From assembly GCF_030817075.1 (NCBI RefSeq), contig NZ_JAUSYU010000001.1, positions 2,170,001-2,234,000 on the forward strand: DNA of 64,000 nt. The letters are read 5' to 3'. The position numbers were made by a program, and so were the translations under genes. Numbering within the stretch: position 1 is the first letter of the stretch; each line of letters starts with the position of its first letter. Source of the DNA: Arthrobacter sp. V1I9 (GTDB lineage Bacteria; Actinomycetota; Actinomycetes; Actinomycetales; Micrococcaceae). Below are positions 62,815 through 64,000 of the stretch, one piece after another. The notes under the pieces were generated by a model that made no database searches, was not told where the DNA came from, and saw only the letters and a program-made list of their open reading frames with translations.

Positions 62815-64000
62815 TCAGGCGTCGAGGCAGGCGGGGCCGAGCAGTACTTTCAGGTCGCCAAAGAGGGACGGGCTCGGGTTCACGCGGAGGTGGACCGGCA
62901 GGCCCATGATTTCGGTCCTGGTATCGCCCTGCAGGTGCAGGCGGACTTCGGAGTTCCCGCGGTGGGTCCGGAGCACGTCACCCAATTCGGTGACCACAGC
63001 CTCAGTGGCCTTGTGGGTGGGCATGGTGATCACCAGTGGTCCGTTCAGCCCTTCGCTCAGGTCAGGTACGGACAGTTCCATGCAGTTGAGGGTGATCGCG
63101 CCGTCGTCACGCTTCTGCAGGCGCCCCTTGACCACCACGATCAGGTCCTCGGCAAGTATCGAGGCAATGGGCCCGTAAACCTGGCCGAAGAACATCACTT
63201 CCATGGAAGCGCCCAGGTCTTCCACCTCAGCCCGGGCGTAGGCATTGCCGCTGGCCTTCGCGATGCGCCGGCTCAGTGACGTGATCATACCGGCGATGGT
63301 GATGATGGCGCCGTCCTGCGGACCGTCCTCGCCCAGGACGGAAGTAATGCTCAGCTCGGCGTGCTGGCTCAGCACCCCTTCGAGGCCCTGCAGCGGGTGG
63401 TCCGAGACATAGAGTCCCAGCATGTCCCGTTCGAAGGACAGTTTGTCCTTCTTCTCCCACTCGGGAAGGTCAGGAATCTCTATGCTCAGCGACGACTCTG
63501 ATTCCGCTTCTTCGAAGCCGGCGAACAGGTCAAACTGGCCGATCGCTTCATTGCGCTTGAGCGTGATGACCGAATCGATGGCCTCCTCATGGATCATCGC
63601 CAGGGCACGGCGGTGATGGCCCAGCGAGTCGAAGGCGCCGGACTTGATCAGCGATTCAATGGTGCGCTTGTTGCAGACCACTGCGGGCACCTTCATTAGG
63701 TAGTCCTTGAAGGACGTGTAGGCGCCCTCGCTTTCGCGGGCGGCCACCATGGCTTCCACCACGTTGACGCCCACGTTGCGGATGGCGCCCATGCCGAAGC
63801 GGATGTCGTTGCCCACAGGAGTGAAGTTCAGGGCGGACTCATTGACGTCCGGCGGGAGCACGGTGATGCCCATGCGCCGGCACTCGTTGAGGTAGATGGC
63901 CGACTTGTCCTTGTCGTCACCCACGGACGTGAGCAGCGCGGCCATGTACTCCGGGGCGTAGTGGGCCTTCAGGTACGCGGTCCAGTAGGAGATCACTCCA
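62815..64000 (-). CDS. dnaE: DNA polymerase III alpha subunit, C-terminal part (N-terminus outside window)
   Basis: About 395 residues of the C-terminal half are present, and the frame continues past the window edge (codons for Gly-Val-Ile-Ser-Tyr-Trp at the margin). Recognisable stretches are SYWTAYLKAHYAPEYMAALLTS, IYLNECRRMGITVLPPDVNES, IRFGMGAIRNVG and DSLGHHRRALA from the fingers and helix-hairpin-helix region. The OB-fold AIITIAGMITSLSRRI ... MEVMFFGQVYG and a C-terminal tau/beta-binding region ending LKVLLGPACLDA follow. It is the replicative polymerase of the DnaE1 type. The loss of the active site here is only due to the window edge. Confidence 0.95.
   Translation of the reverse strand, partial: GVISYWTAYLKAHYAPEYMAALLTSVGDDKDKSAIYLNECRRMGITVLPPDVNESALNFTPVGNDIRFGMGAIRNVGVNVVEAMVAARESEGAYTSFKDYLMKVPAVVCNKRTIESLIKSGAFDSLGHHRRALAMIHEEAIDSVITLKRNEAIGQFDLFAGFEEAESESSLSIEIPDLPEWEKKDKLSFERDMLGLYVSDHPLQGLEGVLSQHAELSITSVLGEDGPQDGAIITIAGMITSLSRRIAKASGNAYARAEVEDLGASMEVMFFGQVYGPIASILAEDLIVVVKGRLQKRDDGAITLNCMELSVPDLSEGLNGPLVITMPTHKATEAVVTELGDVLRTHRGNSEVRLHLQGDTRTEIMGLPVHLRVNPSPSLFGDLKVLLGPACLDA

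Noticed and set aside
1..64000. CRISPR arrays, tRNA or rRNA genes, insertion sequences, prophage genes
   Set aside because: No repeat-spacer array, cloverleaf candidate, transposase or phage gene was recognisable on either strand.

Overview
This window is a gene-dense, high-GC chromosomal segment from an actinobacterium, most likely Micrococcaceae of the Arthrobacter/Pseudarthrobacter type. The basis is the actinobacteria-specific families (DUF3159, DUF3710, DUF3093, DUF4193, SepH, DUF5998, DUF4191, DUF4192, polyphosphate glucokinase) and their familiar order. I see no rRNA or tRNA gene, CRISPR array, prophage or insertion sequence. Nearly everything is core housekeeping, and no stretch without a gene exceeds about 280 bases.

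Layout. 1-5.8 kb: TrkA tail, DUF3159, OB-fold protein, DUF3710, dUTPase, DUF3093, DUF4193, septation protein SepH. 6-11.4 kb, minus strand: thymidine kinase (frameshifted), a phosphodiesterase-like enzyme, DUF5998 (frameshifted) and a GNAT/acyl-CoA synthetase fusion. 11.5-24.6 kb: ParC-like topoisomerase subunit, DinB protein, cytochrome bd operon cydA-cydB-cydDC (minus strand), a divergent BlaI repressor and M56 metallopeptidase pair, and the ParE-like subunit. 24.8-30.6 kb: DUF7455, principal sigma factor, DUF4192, MFS transporter, PAC2 protein. 30.8-37 kb: leucyl aminopeptidase (frameshifted), dihydrolipoyl dehydrogenase, 2-oxoglutarate dehydrogenase E2, a small membrane protein, OsmC. 37-43.3 kb: tricorn-type protease, TIGR01777 protein, Ser/Thr kinase. 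43.4-55.3 kb: lipB (frameshifted), lipA, DUF4191, DUF3817, RDD, glnA, an AAA+ ATPase, GNAT, VOC, glnE, second glnA. 55.6-64 kb: panB, a 54-residue SPOR-like protein, map, ppgK, SDR, nrdR, hisD, a membrane protein, flavin reductase and the C-terminal part of dnaE.

Functional links. LipB and LipA make and attach the lipoyl groups that the 2-oxoglutarate dehydrogenase E2 carries, and LpdA reoxidises them. GlnA, GlnE and the second glutamine synthetase form a nitrogen-assimilation block, and a textbook four-element GlnR box lies upstream of glnA. The most interesting regulatory structure is a set of BlaI-type operators (TTCTACN-N3-TGTAGAA). Three lie between the divergent cydA and blaI genes. A fourth sits 15 kb away, just upstream of a small four-helix membrane protein whose mRNA is probably leaderless. 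This suggests a BlaI/M56 pair controlling a respiratory regulon rather than beta-lactam resistance.

Data caution. Four genes (tdk, the DUF5998 gene, pepA, lipB) each carry a single +1 shift in a G or C run. Each has a total length one base over a multiple of three, and two of the shifts create apparent gene fusions. The pattern looks more like homopolymer over-calling than biology.
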